A stretch of 64,000 nt of DNA from Rhodocyclaceae bacterium (GCA_028714035.1 JAQTNA010000018.1:1-64000); one strand, 5' to 3'. Counted from the stretch's first letter, positions 39,535 through 49,566 are shown. Made by a program: numbers and translations. Notes: a model not told the origin generated them from the sequence alone.

Positions 39535-39983
39535 ATGGGGTACTGGAGTTCGGCGCCATGGCGGAACGACACCTGGACTCGGTGGCTGCCGCCGAAGCCG
39601 ACTTGCATGCTTTTCCCTGGCGCCGCAAGCAGTTCGCGGACAGCCTGGCGGCGGGCCACGAGGCCTGGATTGCCTGCGTATCCGGAGAACTGGCTGGCTA
39701 CGCTGTCGTGATGCAGGCGCTGGATGAAGTGGAGTTGCTGGATATCGCCGTTCTCAAGGCCTGGCAGCGACAGGGGCTGGGCTGCGCGCTCCTGGATTTC
39801 CTGCTGGGCCGAGCCCGGCAGGCGGGCGCCAGAACCATGTTTCTGGAAGTACGTGCGTCCAACCAGGCGGGCCTCGCCCTTTATCGTGGCACGGGTTTCT
39901 CGGAGGTCGGCCGGCGCCGGGGCTATTATCCGGCGCATCAAGGTCGGGAGGACGCCGTGGTCATGAGGCGGGAGTTGTCGTGA
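39531..39983 (+). CDS. rimI: RimI-like ribosomal protein alanine N-acetyltransferase
   Basis: A 150-residue GNAT protein with a GTG start overlapping tsaB by four bases. Acetyl-CoA binding region LDIAVLKAWQRQGLGCALLD (Q/RxxGxG/A motif), then TMFLEVRASNQAGLALYRGTG and a final YYPAHQGREDAVVMRRE. The family acetylates the N-terminus of ribosomal protein bS18. The tsaB-rimI order is common. Confidence 0.92.
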   Translation: MNGVLEFGAMAERHLDSVAAAEADLHAFPWRRKQFADSLAAGHEAWIACVSGELAGYAVVMQALDEVELLDIAVLKAWQRQGLGCALLDFLLGRARQAGARTMFLEVRASNQAGLALYRGTGFSEVGRRRGYYPAHQGREDAVVMRRELS

Positions 39984-40810
39984 GCCGGAGGACCGAAAGC
40001 ACTCTGCGGGAAATGGGCCTCGCTCCCCTGTGGAAGCTGCGGGTTGCGGAGGAGGTTCAGCCTGAGCAGCCTGCGCCGCCGGTCCAGGCGGACCCGGCAG
40101 CGCCTGCCGCGCCCCGGAATGCGCCAAAGCCGGTGGCGCGGGAGCCCGATCCCGGTCCCTATTCCCCGGAGGCAAGGGGGGCGAGGTTGGTTCATTCGGC
40201 CGTCCCGGCCGATATCGCCCCATCGGCGGCCACGCCCGGGGAACTGGCCGGCATGGACTGGGATGCCTTGCAGCAGTCGGTTGCCGAATGCCAGGCCTGC
40301 GGCTTGTGCAAACAGCGCCGGCAAGCAGTGTTCGGAGTCGGGGACCGGCAGGCAGACTGGCTGTTCGTGGGGGAGGGGCCGGGGGCGGATGAGGACGAGC
40401 GGGGCGAGCCCTTCGTCGGCGTGGCTGGAAAACTGCTGGACGCCATGCTCGCCGCCATTCATCTGCGACGGGGTGATAACGTCTATATCGCCAATGCGGT
40501 GAAATGTCGTCCGCCGGGCAATCGAACGCCCGAGGTGGATGAAGCGGCGGCCTGCTTTCCGTTCCTGGAAAGGCAAATCGCGCTCATCCGGCCAAGGTTG
40601 ATCGTCGCGCTGGGACGTCCCGCGGCCCAGACTCTTCTGGGCACCGAGGTGAAGATCGGCGCGGTGCGGGGGCGATTGCTCGACTTCCGGGGTATTCCCC
40701 TCATCGTCACCTACCACCCCGCCTATCTCCTGCGCAACCTGCCGGACAAGTCCAAGGCCTGGGAAGACCTTTGTTTTGCCCGACGGACCATGGCGGGCCT
40801 GCGACGCTAG
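39980..40810 (+). CDS. Family 4 uracil-DNA glycosylase
   Basis: A 276-residue protein with a GTG start overlapping rimI by four bases. After an unusual Pro/Ala-rich N-terminal stretch (about 22-70), there is CQACGLCKQRRQAVFGVGD with Fe-S cysteines, GEGPGADEDERGEPFVG (active-site motif), NAVKCRPPGNRTP, a downstream segment ending in CFPFLERQ, and VTYHPAYLLRN near the C-terminus. This is the FeS-containing family 4 type rather than family 1 Ung. It removes uracil from DNA. Confidence 0.9.
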   Translation: MSRRTESTLREMGLAPLWKLRVAEEVQPEQPAPPVQADPAAPAAPRNAPKPVAREPDPGPYSPEARGARLVHSAVPADIAPSAATPGELAGMDWDALQQSVAECQACGLCKQRRQAVFGVGDRQADWLFVGEGPGADEDERGEPFVGVAGKLLDAMLAAIHLRRGDNVYIANAVKCRPPGNRTPEVDEAAACFPFLERQIALIRPRLIVALGRPAAQTLLGTEVKIGAVRGRLLDFRGIPLIVTYHPAYLLRNLPDKSKAWEDLCFARRTMAGLRR

Positions 40811-40954
40811 GGCCGCGACCGGCTCCCGCGCCGACCTCAAGATATCCTTTCCCCTGCCGTTAAACCGATCTCCGCCGAGGACAAAGGGCTGGCATTGCGT
40901 GCTGCCCTCCGGGGGTTTAACTGACGCGATATCAGGTATCGGAGACGGGTTGGT

Positions 40955-42283
40955 ATGTTTGGTTTTCTCAGGCGACTCTTCGGGAAAAAGGCCCTAGCCA
41001 AGGACGATCAGCCGGTTTCCAGCGCCTCGGTCCCGGACCCTCTGGGACCGCTATTCACCGCGCCTGTGCGTGTGGCGACGCCGATTCTCGTTCAACGCGA
41101 CGAAATCATTGATACGGCGACGAGAATATGCGGCTACCGGTTCACGGTGCGCCGGCCCGATGCCAACGACCTGCCCGACGGGCGAGCCACTCTTGAGGCG
41201 CTGCGTACCGCCAACGTTGCGTCCTTCGCGGAACGGCGCATGGCACTCCTGTTTTTGCCCGCCCTGCATTGGACGATCCAGGACTTCCGGCCCTTGATGG
41301 GCCCGAAAACCGTCGTTCTGCTCGATCTGCCCGGACGCTCCCTGGCGCCGGGGGCCTGGCGCGAGGTCTCGGCCGCGATTCGAGCCCAAGGGGCCCGCGT
41401 GGGCGTGGACGGGGCCGACCTGAAAAACGAATGGATCGGGGAATACGTGGACCTGGCGCTGCTGGATTTTTCCGCCTATACCATCGCCAGGTTCGAGCAG
41501 TTGCTGTCTGGCTTGAAGCAGGCGTTTCCGCGGCTGGAAATCCTGGTTGAAAACGTCGCTAGCTGGCCCGAACGCCGGCTCTGTGTGTCGCTGGGCGCCG
41601 CCTATTGCCTGGGGCCATTCACGACCAGTCCGGACGAAGAGCAGCAATCGGGCGAGCTCAGCCCTAGCCGCATGGTCGTGTTCGAGATGCTCAACCTGCT
41701 GCGCAAGGGGGCGGATCTGCCGGACATCGCCAAGGTGGCCAAGCGGGACTTGGGCGTGGCGATAAAGCTGATCGGAATGGCAAATTCCCCGTTGCTGGCC
41801 CTGGCCAGCCCGGTAACCGGTATAGATCAGGCCATGATGGTGCTGGGCCGTGACCAGCTGTACCGCTGGCTGTCTCTCGCCATGTTTCGTACCGGTGCCG
41901 GGTCTCCCCGGGACGAAGTGCTGCTGGAGCTTGCCCTGTCCCGGGGGCGCTTCCTCGAACTCGTGGGCAGCCGGGGAAGCGGCAATTTCCGTTGTGACGA
42001 GCTGTTCCTCGTCGGGCTGCTCTCCCTGCTGGATACCCTGCTGGGCATGCCCATGGAAACCGTGGTGGAACGCCTGCATCTTTCCGCCGATATTCGGCAG
42101 GTGTTGCTGCACGGTACCGGCCCCTTCGGCTTCCATCTCGCTCTGGCCATTTCGGTGGAAAAAGGACGCACCGGGAACGTTGCCAGTCTGGCCGAGAAGT
42201 TGGGAATTCCGCTCGATGCCATGGAAAGCGCCTCGGCGGAAGCCATGGATTGGGCGGAAGGGGCGGTCAATGCCACATCCTGA
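40955..42283 (+). CDS. EAL-like/HDOD signalling protein, YuxH type
   Basis: A 442-residue protein. The N-terminal region (about 35-225) has the shape of an EAL domain (LLFLPALHWTIQDFRPLM, then VVLLDLPGRSL and LLDFSAYTIARFEQLL) but the glutamate-rich catalytic motifs are missing, so it is probably not an active c-di-GMP phosphodiesterase. The C-terminal region (about 235-430) is HDOD-like (PSRMVVFEMLNLLRKGADLP, then VAIKLIGMANSPLLALASPV). Such proteins often regulate motility, pili or signalling. An ankyrin-repeat gene follows after a 41-base gap. Confidence 0.82.
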   Translation: MFGFLRRLFGKKALAKDDQPVSSASVPDPLGPLFTAPVRVATPILVQRDEIIDTATRICGYRFTVRRPDANDLPDGRATLEALRTANVASFAERRMALLFLPALHWTIQDFRPLMGPKTVVLLDLPGRSLAPGAWREVSAAIRAQGARVGVDGADLKNEWIGEYVDLALLDFSAYTIARFEQLLSGLKQAFPRLEILVENVASWPERRLCVSLGAAYCLGPFTTSPDEEQQSGELSPSRMVVFEMLNLLRKGADLPDIAKVAKRDLGVAIKLIGMANSPLLALASPVTGIDQAMMVLGRDQLYRWLSLAMFRTGAGSPRDEVLLELALSRGRFLELVGSRGSGNFRCDELFLVGLLSLLDTLLGMPMETVVERLHLSADIRQVLLHGTGPFGFHLALAISVEKGRTGNVASLAEKLGIPLDAMESASAEAMDWAEGAVNATS

Positions 42284-42324
42284 GCCGATATGGTTTCCGG
42301 ACCCGTTTCGGGGGATGAGCCGCC

Positions 42325-43227
42325 ATGGCTGATACGCGACCACTACTGTCCTATTTTTCCGGCTACGAGGACAAGTATCCACGCCGGTTGGCGGAGTGCT
42401 TTCCGCACGTCATCAAGCGCATGGAGGAACAGTGGAACGACACGGAAGCCATGATGGAGTACTTCACCGACCTCATGATCCCTGCTCGCCCGAATCGGAA
42501 GGGTTTCGCCCCGGACATTGCCGCCGAGATTTTCACGCTGAGCGTGGCCTACGACGCGATCCGTGAAAACAACGCGGTCAAGAATACAGACCTGTGGGCG
42601 TTCGAACGGGCGGTGGCCGAGCTTGAACAACTGGGCATTCCACGCACGACCATGAGCTTCGCGCGGGCGGCGGAAGCCGGTGATCACTCACTCTGCATGC
42701 TGTTCATCAGTGCCGGGTTCGACGTGGACACCCGGGACGCGAGGCACTGGACGCCGCTGATGATCGCATCGTTCAATGGCAAGGAGGCCCTGGCGTTGGG
42801 GCTGATCCTGCACGGAGCGAAGGTGCGGGCAGAGGACAAGGGCGGCTATTCCCCCATGCATTGGGCGGCCTACAACGGCTATGCCCGGGTGATCAGGCTG
42901 CTCTTGCTGGAAGGGGGCGCCGTGAACGCCAGCAGCCGTTCCGGCATCACGCCCTTGCTCCAGGCGGCGGCGCGAGGCCGTGTCGCGGCGGTCGAGGAAC
43001 TGCTCAAGGGCGGCGCCGACCCCAATATCGCGGCGAATGACGGCACTACCCCCCTGCTCAAGGCGGTCGCCAACGGGCAGTTGGCAGTCATTGATCTGCT
43101 GCTGGCGTCGGGTGCCATGGCCGACGTCACCATGAAGGACGGCACCACCCTGGCCCAGATCGCCAAGGCGTCAAAATCTCGCCGGATTCGGGAGCGAATT
43201 GCCAAGGCGCTACAGGCGGCCCAATAG
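42325..43227 (+). CDS. Ankyrin-repeat protein
   Basis: A 300-residue soluble protein. The N-terminal 100 residues are helical and unlike ankyrin. Then come five to six ankyrin repeats: TTMSFARAAEAGDHSLCMLF, RHWTPLMIASFNGKEALALG, GGYSPMHWAAYNGYARVIRL, SGITPLLQAAARGRVAAVEE and DGTTPLLKAVANGQLAVIDL. A last partial repeat begins DGTTLAQIA. Function unknown; a protein-binding role is inferred. It has an in-frame ATG at 42325. Confidence 0.9.
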   Translation: MADTRPLLSYFSGYEDKYPRRLAECFPHVIKRMEEQWNDTEAMMEYFTDLMIPARPNRKGFAPDIAAEIFTLSVAYDAIRENNAVKNTDLWAFERAVAELEQLGIPRTTMSFARAAEAGDHSLCMLFISAGFDVDTRDARHWTPLMIASFNGKEALALGLILHGAKVRAEDKGGYSPMHWAAYNGYARVIRLLLLEGGAVNASSRSGITPLLQAAARGRVAAVEELLKGGADPNIAANDGTTPLLKAVANGQLAVIDLLLASGAMADVTMKDGTTLAQIAKASKSRRIRERIAKALQAAQ

Positions 43228-43548
43228 GTGAGAGGGCCGGGGGCAGCGCGCATTATTGCGCGGGGCCGTCGTGTGTATACGGTATGTATTAATCCTCTCC
43301 TTTGACGGGGAGGGGTGGAGGGGGATAGGGTTTTGGCCGGGTCGGGAGCATGAGTTTTCGGATATGGGAAGCCGCTGCGTTGGCCGGGTTTGAATCGCCC
43401 GAGCAGCCTCGATGCGCCTTCTGATGAGCGGGAAAATGCTGCCCTTTCCATCAAGATTCCACCCGCACTCCCGCGAACATGCTCACGGTGACCGTCAAGT
43501 CGTAACGATTGTTGCCGTAAACCCCGGAATATCTCTGAAGGGAGCGTC
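43228..43548. other. 321-bp intergenic region with R3-like fragment
   Basis: CCTCTCCTTTGACGGGGAGG near 43295 and a following GGAGGGGGATAGGG match the interior of R3 but lack its inverted-repeat ends. The rest shows no coding sequence. AAGGGAG lies a few bases before the kinase ATG at 43549. Confidence 0.5.
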
Positions 43549-46101
43549 ATGACAGACCTAGACGGCCTCATTCGCCGCTGGCTGCCGCAGGGTATCCGCG
43601 GCAAGCTGGTGGTTATTTTCGTCCTGATCAAGGTGCTGCCGCTCCTGTTGCTCGCCTGGTTTGCCTGGCATGCCGCCCAGACCCTGGGGCAAGGCGTGGC
43701 GAAGGAGGCGACCCAGATCGCCGACAACATGCTGGCCACCATCCGCAGCGTGGGAAACTCCGCCACCCAGGATGCCATCCGGGCCCTGGACGTGCGCTCC
43801 CGGGAAGCCATCGAATCCCTGACCACGGAAACGGCGCGCCAGATCGCCACCTTCCTCTATGAGCGCGACGAGGACATCCTGGCCGCGGCCACGACCGAGC
43901 CCAGCGAGGCCGCTTTCCGCCGCTTCCTGGAACACCGTCGGCGCGACCTCTTTCAGCACGGCGCCTACCGCCTCTCGGACGACAAGAAGTCGTGGATCCC
44001 GGTGGAAGTGCACAGCCAGGAGGCCAAGGTCACCCGAAAGGTGTCCCAGGACAACTCCAGGGACTTCCATGTCCGTGCCCCTGAATACCTGGGCAGGCGA
44101 GACCGGCGCCCGCTGTTCCTGGAAATGACCCTGGTGGGCCTGGACGGTCGGGAGAAGCTGAAGGTCACCACCTCGGACGCCACGAGCAAGGCGCTGATGA
44201 ACGTGGCCGACAAGGCCCAGACCTTCGTCCACTCGGAGACCTATTGGCCGGAGCTTAAAAAACTCAAGCCCGGGCAGATCTACGTTTCCGACGTCATCGG
44301 TGCCTATGTGCCGAGTCGGGTAATCGGCCCCTATACCCCGGCCGCGGCGGCCAAGGCAGGCGTTCCCTTCGAGCCCGAGAAATCCGCCTACGCCGGTACG
44401 GAGAACCCGCTGGGCAAGCGCTTCCGTGGCCTGGTGCGCTGGGCCACGCCGGTGGTGAAGGACGGCAAGGTGGCCGGCTACGTCACCCTGGCCCTGGATC
44501 ACGATCACATCCGCCAGTTCAGCGACCGCCTGATGCCCACGGACGAGCGCTACACGCCCATTGCGGACGCCATCAAGGGCAACTACGCCTTCATCTGGGA
44601 TTACAGGAGCCGCTCCATTTCCCATCCGCGGGATTACTTCATCGTCGGCTATGACCCTCGCACCGGACAGGAGGAGACACCCTGGCTGGACGAGGAACTG
44701 TACAAGGAATGGCAGGCGAGCAAGTTGCCTTCCCACCCGTTCCTCGCCAAGGTGGAACCCTTCCGGGACCAGAACCTCAAGAAGAAGCCGGCCAAGGAAC
44801 TGGTCAAGGCGGGCACGGTCGGCCTGGATTGCCGCTACCTCAATTTCTCGCCCCAGTGCGAGGGCTGGAACGCCCTCACCGATCACGGCGGCTCGGGTTC
44901 CTTCGTCATTTTTTTCAGCGGGCTATGGAAGCTGACCACCGCCGCGGCCATTCCCTATTACACCGGCCAATACGGCAAGAGCCAACAGGGCTTCGGCTTC
45001 GTCACCATCGGCGCCAACGTGGACGACTTCCACAAGGCGGCGACTGACTCCGGCAAGCGCATCGGCAAGCTGATTGACGACAAGGGCGTGGAGTTCACGC
45101 GTCAGCGTGCGGGCATGCTGGCAGGCATCGAGGACAGCCTTCAGGGCACGGCCTGGGGCCTGGCCGGGTCCACCCTGGCCATGATCGTGGTGGTGATCTT
45201 CATTGCCATCCTGATGGCCAACTTCCTGACCACCCGCATCACGCGCATGATCACGGGCATCCACCGCTTCGAAGGCGGCGACATGAACTACCGTCTGGAA
45301 GCCGGCTCCAGGGACGAGATGGGCGATCTGGCGCGCTCCTTCAATATCATGGCGGACAGCGTTGCCGACTCCTTCCAGCGACTGGACGAGGCTCGGCAAA
45401 AGGCCGAGGAGGCCAACCGCACCAAGTCGGAGTTCCTGGCCAGCGTGTCCCACGAGCTGCGCACGCCGCTGAATGGCATCCTGGGTTTCTCGGAACTTCT
45501 GGAAAGCGAGGCAAGGGAAGAAAGCCACGGGCAATACGCCCGCACCATCCGGGAAAGCGGCCAGCACCTCCTGAAAGTGGTGAACGATCTTCTGGACCTG
45601 TCGAAGATCGAGGCCGGGCGCATGGAGCTGGTGCCCGAATCCATTTCCCTGCGGCCCCTGCTGCAAGACGTCGCGGCCCTGCACCGGGCGGAGGCTGAAT
45701 CCAAGCACCTGGCACTGGGCTTGTCCCTGGCCGACGATCTGCCGGATACCCTGTATGCCGACCCGGTTCGGTTGCGCCAGATACTGAACAACCTGCTCAA
45801 CAACGCGGTGAAGTTTACGGACCGGGGCCGGGTCGAACTGGTGGTCGGTACGCATCAGGAACGCGTCCTCTTCCGGGTGCGGGATACCGGTTGCGGCATC
45901 CCGGCCGAACAGCACGAACTGATATTCGAGAAGTTCCGGCAGGCCGAGACCTTTACCACCCGAAGCCGCGGCGGTACGGGGCTGGGCCTGGCGCTGGCCA
46001 GGGAACTGGCCCAGATGATGGGCGGACAGGTTTCTCTGACCTCCGCCCCCGGACAGGGTTCGGAATTCACCCTGGAACTTCCGGAACGCACCGGGCACTG
46101 A
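43549..46101 (+). CDS. HAMP-containing sensor histidine kinase with large extracytoplasmic domain
   Basis: An 850-residue kinase. Membrane helix 1 (about 18-40) and helix 2 (about 540-565) bracket a periplasmic domain of about 500 residues. That domain contains a Cache-like stretch (LVRWATPVVKDGKVAGYVTL) and unusual Cys-containing SPQCEGWNALTDHGG. A HAMP domain follows (ITRMITGIHRFEGGDM), a coiled-coil, HisKA with SHELRTPLNGILG (His about 635), and an ATPase domain with NLLNNAVKFTD and GTGLGLALARELAQMMGG. It has no receiver. Three bases separate it from the next kinase gene. Confidence 0.92.
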   Translation: MTDLDGLIRRWLPQGIRGKLVVIFVLIKVLPLLLLAWFAWHAAQTLGQGVAKEATQIADNMLATIRSVGNSATQDAIRALDVRSREAIESLTTETARQIATFLYERDEDILAAATTEPSEAAFRRFLEHRRRDLFQHGAYRLSDDKKSWIPVEVHSQEAKVTRKVSQDNSRDFHVRAPEYLGRRDRRPLFLEMTLVGLDGREKLKVTTSDATSKALMNVADKAQTFVHSETYWPELKKLKPGQIYVSDVIGAYVPSRVIGPYTPAAAAKAGVPFEPEKSAYAGTENPLGKRFRGLVRWATPVVKDGKVAGYVTLALDHDHIRQFSDRLMPTDERYTPIADAIKGNYAFIWDYRSRSISHPRDYFIVGYDPRTGQEETPWLDEELYKEWQASKLPSHPFLAKVEPFRDQNLKKKPAKELVKAGTVGLDCRYLNFSPQCEGWNALTDHGGSGSFVIFFSGLWKLTTAAAIPYYTGQYGKSQQGFGFVTIGANVDDFHKAATDSGKRIGKLIDDKGVEFTRQRAGMLAGIEDSLQGTAWGLAGSTLAMIVVVIFIAILMANFLTTRITRMITGIHRFEGGDMNYRLEAGSRDEMGDLARSFNIMADSVADSFQRLDEARQKAEEANRTKSEFLASVSHELRTPLNGILGFSELLESEAREESHGQYARTIRESGQHLLKVVNDLLDLSKIEAGRMELVPESISLRPLLQDVAALHRAEAESKHLALGLSLADDLPDTLYADPVRLRQILNNLLNNAVKFTDRGRVELVVGTHQERVLFRVRDTGCGIPAEQHELIFEKFRQAETFTTRSRGGTGLGLALARELAQMMGGQVSLTSAPGQGSEFTLELPERTGH

Positions 46102-46104
46102 GCG

Positions 46105-49100
46105 ATGAAATCCCTGCTCAACCTCTGGCCGAAGACGCTGCGCGTCCAGCTCTTGCTGATCGTCATGCCGGTCATCAGCCTTTCCATCATTGCCGCGGGG
46201 TATTTCCTGACCTTGAGCGGCCGGGATGCCCTGATGACGGAAAAGCAGCACCACCTGCTGGGCGCCACCCGGCTTCTGTTGAACCATCTGCGTGACCAGG
46301 GGGGGTATGCCGGGTTGATGAAGTCCGCGCCGGACGCCACCGACAGGAACGGGCGCATCGCCTACATGAATCGGCGCCTGGCGGATTACACGGACAGCGT
46401 GGCCACCTCCTTTCCCGGCATGGGCGTGGGGTACTACGACCGGGAACTGGACGCCATCCTCACCTACGGGCCGCGGAAGGAATACGGGGACAAGGTGGGC
46501 GTAGCCATCGGCCCCAACCACCCCGGACGCCGTGTCATGGAGCAGGGTGTGGCCACCGTGGAGAGTGGGGCGCTGGTGCGCGGCCCCATCATGAACGCCA
46601 TGACCCCCATCGTGGAAGGCGGCCAGGTGGTCGGTTACATCTGGGCCAACGAGTTGCTGGAAAGCATCGAGCGGCAAGTCGGCGACATGAAAGCCACGGT
46701 CTATCGCTTCACCTCGGCGGCGCTGCTCTTCGCCCTGCTGGTCATCTACTTCGTCATTTCCCGCCTGACCAGGGACGTAAACGTCATCAAGCTGGGCCTG
46801 CGGGAACTGGAGGGCGATCTCGGCCATGCCATCCCTTCCTTGCGGGGTGAGACCGGGGAGATCGTGGACGCCATCAACGCCCTGGCGCGCTCGCTGAACG
46901 AGGCCCACGAACGGGAGCGGGCCTCCGCCGCTGCCGCGCTACAGGTCAGCGAGGAAACGCTGCGTACCGCCATCGAGGCCGTGGACGAAGCTTTCGTCAT
47001 GTACGATCAGAACGACACCCTGCTGTTCTGCAACGAGAAATACCGTGAGATGCACAAGGTGGTCGCCGACGTTCTCCAGCCGGGCAAGCGCTTCGAGGAC
47101 ATCGCCCGGACGGGCGCGGAGCGGGGCATGTATCCCGACGCCATCGGTCGGGTGGATGAATGGCTGGCGGAACGCACGGCCTTCCATCACGCCGGCATGG
47201 CCGTGCTGGAACAGCAGACGGGCGACGGCCGCTGGCTGCGCATCGTGGACCGCAAGACCGCCAGCGGACTGATCGTCGGTTTCCGCATTGACATCACCGA
47301 CCTGAAGAATGCGAGCGAAGCGGCGGAAAGCGCCAGTCGGACCAAGGGCGACTTCCTGGCCAACATGAGCCATGAAATTCGCACGCCCATGAACGGCGTC
47401 ATCGGCATGACCGAACTGCTTCTCGCCACCCGACTGGATCCCGAGCAGACGGAATTCGCCGAAACGGTCCGGAACAGCGCCCAGGCGCTTCTGGGTCTCA
47501 TCAACGACATTCTGGATTTTTCCAAGATCGAGGCCGGCAAGCTGGACATCGAAATCATAGATTTCGACCTGCGCGCCCTGGTCAGCGACGTGGGCGACAT
47601 CCTGGCCTTGCGCGCTGCCGAGAAGGAAATCGAGCTCACCTGCCTGGTGGAGCCGGAGGTGCCTTCCCTGCTGCGCGGCGATCCGGGGCGCGTACGCCAG
47701 ATCCTGCTCAACCTGCTGAGCAACGCGGTGAAGTTCACCTCCGTCGGCGAGGTATCCCTCTCGTTCCGGCTCATGGAGGAAACAAGCAGCCGGGTTCGGC
47801 TCCGGGTCGAGGTCAAGGATACGGGCATCGGGATTCCCCAGGACAAACTGGGCATCCTGTTTTCCCCCTTCACCCAGGCCGACAGCTCCACGACCCGGCA
47901 ATTCGGTGGTACCGGGCTGGGACTGTCCATCACCAAGCGGCTGGTGGAACTGATGGGGGGCGAAATCGGCGTGGACAGCGAGGCGGGGCAGGGCTCCTGC
48001 TTCTGGATGAACCTGCCGTTCGAACTCCAGGCCGGACCGGGCAACCTCCTCGCGCCCAGGGCGGTCGGGCTCGCGGGGCGGCGTATCCTGGTGGTGGATG
48101 ACAACGCCACCGCGCGGCGGCTGCTGGAAATACTCCTGCGCGCCTGGGAATGCGAGCCTCTGCTGGCGCCGGGGGGCGCGGAGGCCCTGGCCCTGCTGGC
48201 GGCCGAGCAAGCCGCGGAACGGAAGGTGGATGCCGCCATCCTGGACATGCAGATGCCGCGCATGGACGGAGAAGAACTGGGGCAACGGCTCAAGAACGAC
48301 CCGGCCACGCAACAGATGCCGCTGGTGCTGCTTACCTCGGTTGCCACCCGGGGCGACGCCAGCCGGTTCGCCGACATGGGCTTTGCCGCCTATCTTTCCA
48401 AGCCGGTCAAGGAAAAGCTGCTGCGCAACTGCCTGCGCACCCTGTTCGGCCTTTGCTCGGGTGAGGAGGGCGTGCCCTCGCCGAAGACCCTCATCACCCA
48501 GCACAGTCAGCGGGAAGCCGACCTGCACGCCCGCATCCTCCTGGTGGAGGACAACCCCATCAACCAGAAGCTGGCCGTTACGCTCCTAAAGAAGTTTGGC
48601 CACCAGGTGGACGTGGCGGACAACGGCCGCCAGGCCCTGGATGCCTTGTCGGTACACCGCTACGACATGGTGTTCATGGACTGCCGCATGCCGGTCATGG
48701 ATGGCTTCGAGGCCACGCGTGCGGTGCGCGAAGGACAGGGCGTCCTGGACGCCCGGGTGCCGATCATCGCCATGACCGCCAACGCCATGGAAGGCGACCG
48801 GGAAGAGGTGTTGAACGCCGGCATGGACGAATATCTGGCCAAGCCCATCAATCCGGCAAAACTGGCGGACATGGTTCAGCACTGGCTGCAACGAGGCTAC
48901 GAGCGACATCTTCCACCCGGGGCAGGCTCTCCGGAGACGGCTCAGGATGAGCCGCAGCGGTCGCCCGATCTCTTCGATCCCCAGACCATACTGAGCAACC
49001 TGGGAGACGACATGGACATCGTTGCCACGGTATTGCCCGAACTGGTGGAAGGCATCGTGGCGGAAGTAGGCATTCTCCGGGCCTTCGTGAAGGCGGGCGA

Positions 49101-49308
49101 CGCGCAGGGGGCCTCCCGGTCCGCGCACACCCTGAAAGGGCTGGCTGGCTCGGCTTCCTGCGCTCCGCTCCAGGAGCTCGCCCTGCAAGCGGAAAACGAA
49201 GCGCGCCGGGGTGACCTGCCGGCAGCGGCGGTTCAGGTGGAGGAAATGGACGCGCTAGCGGAGGGCTTGAAGAGCGCAGCCCTGGGCTGGCTGACGAGTC
49301 GGGGCTGA
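46105..49308 (+). CDS. Hybrid phosphorelay kinase with two receivers and an Hpt domain
   Basis: A 1067-residue BarA-like protein. Membrane helices lie at about 15-37 and 197-215, with a small periplasmic domain between. A HAMP domain and a PAS domain (LRTAIEAVDEAFVMYDQND) precede HisKA (SHEIRTPMNGVIG, His about 423), and the ATPase domain carries NLLSNAVKFTSV and GTGLGLSITKRLVELMGG. Receiver 1 has VVDDNA and LDMQMPRMDG; receiver 2 has VEDNPIN and MDCRMPVMDG. A C-terminal Hpt domain has AHTLKGLAGS, His near 1008. The order allows a complete His-Asp-His relay. Likely partners are the upstream kinase and the REC protein at 49567. Confidence 0.94.
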   Translation: MKSLLNLWPKTLRVQLLLIVMPVISLSIIAAGYFLTLSGRDALMTEKQHHLLGATRLLLNHLRDQGGYAGLMKSAPDATDRNGRIAYMNRRLADYTDSVATSFPGMGVGYYDRELDAILTYGPRKEYGDKVGVAIGPNHPGRRVMEQGVATVESGALVRGPIMNAMTPIVEGGQVVGYIWANELLESIERQVGDMKATVYRFTSAALLFALLVIYFVISRLTRDVNVIKLGLRELEGDLGHAIPSLRGETGEIVDAINALARSLNEAHERERASAAAALQVSEETLRTAIEAVDEAFVMYDQNDTLLFCNEKYREMHKVVADVLQPGKRFEDIARTGAERGMYPDAIGRVDEWLAERTAFHHAGMAVLEQQTGDGRWLRIVDRKTASGLIVGFRIDITDLKNASEAAESASRTKGDFLANMSHEIRTPMNGVIGMTELLLATRLDPEQTEFAETVRNSAQALLGLINDILDFSKIEAGKLDIEIIDFDLRALVSDVGDILALRAAEKEIELTCLVEPEVPSLLRGDPGRVRQILLNLLSNAVKFTSVGEVSLSFRLMEETSSRVRLRVEVKDTGIGIPQDKLGILFSPFTQADSSTTRQFGGTGLGLSITKRLVELMGGEIGVDSEAGQGSCFWMNLPFELQAGPGNLLAPRAVGLAGRRILVVDDNATARRLLEILLRAWECEPLLAPGGAEALALLAAEQAAERKVDAAILDMQMPRMDGEELGQRLKNDPATQQMPLVLLTSVATRGDASRFADMGFAAYLSKPVKEKLLRNCLRTLFGLCSGEEGVPSPKTLITQHSQREADLHARILLVEDNPINQKLAVTLLKKFGHQVDVADNGRQALDALSVHRYDMVFMDCRMPVMDGFEATRAVREGQGVLDARVPIIAMTANAMEGDREEVLNAGMDEYLAKPINPAKLADMVQHWLQRGYERHLPPGAGSPETAQDEPQRSPDLFDPQTILSNLGDDMDIVATVLPELVEGIVAEVGILRAFVKAGDAQGASRSAHTLKGLAGSASCAPLQELALQAENEARRGDLPAAAVQVEEMDALAEGLKSAALGWLTSRG

Positions 49309-49352
49309 CGAGTCGGGGGCTGGTCCCTCGTGTCCTGCTTTTCGGCGCAAAA

Positions 49353-49383
49353 AAACCGGCGCCGTTGGGGACGGGGCCGGTTT
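49353..49383. terminator. Bidirectional intrinsic terminator
   Basis: AAACCGGC (49353-49360) pairs with GCCGGTTT (49376-49383), with an inner GCCGTTGGGGACGGG hairpin. An A-run (49349-49355) precedes the stem and TTTAT follows it, so it could stop transcripts from both the plus-strand kinase gene and the minus-strand REC gene. Confidence 0.65.
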
Positions 49384-49399
49384 ATCCCGGAAACCTCGG

Positions 49400-49528
49400 T
49401 TTGAACCGCAGAGACGCGGAGGCGCGGAGAATAAACAAAGCGTTATGGTGGGTTTCTGTTTCACCCATCGGGTGAGACCGAGATACCTGCCAAGTTCTGG
49501 TTTTCTCTGCGCCTCTGCGGTGAATCAA
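49400..49528. repeat. R1 hairpin repeat, copy d
   Basis: Left arm TTGAACCGCAGAGACGCGG near 49401, right arm TCTCTGCGCCTCTGCGGTGA ending about 49522. The right arm has fewer units than the left. Lies between convergent genes, next to a terminator. Confidence 0.8.
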
Positions 49529-49566
49529 GTGCTTTTTCCAGGTTTATTCGGGGCCGTGTGCCTGTC

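Noticed and set aside
44923..46908. A minus-strand open frame of over 650 codons opposite the two kinase genes
   Set aside because: It spans the junction of two obvious kinase genes on the other strand and has a shadow-type composition.
49353..49383. A regulatory RNA overlapping the hairpin downstream of the hybrid kinase
   Set aside because: A bidirectional terminator between convergent genes explains the hairpin more simply.
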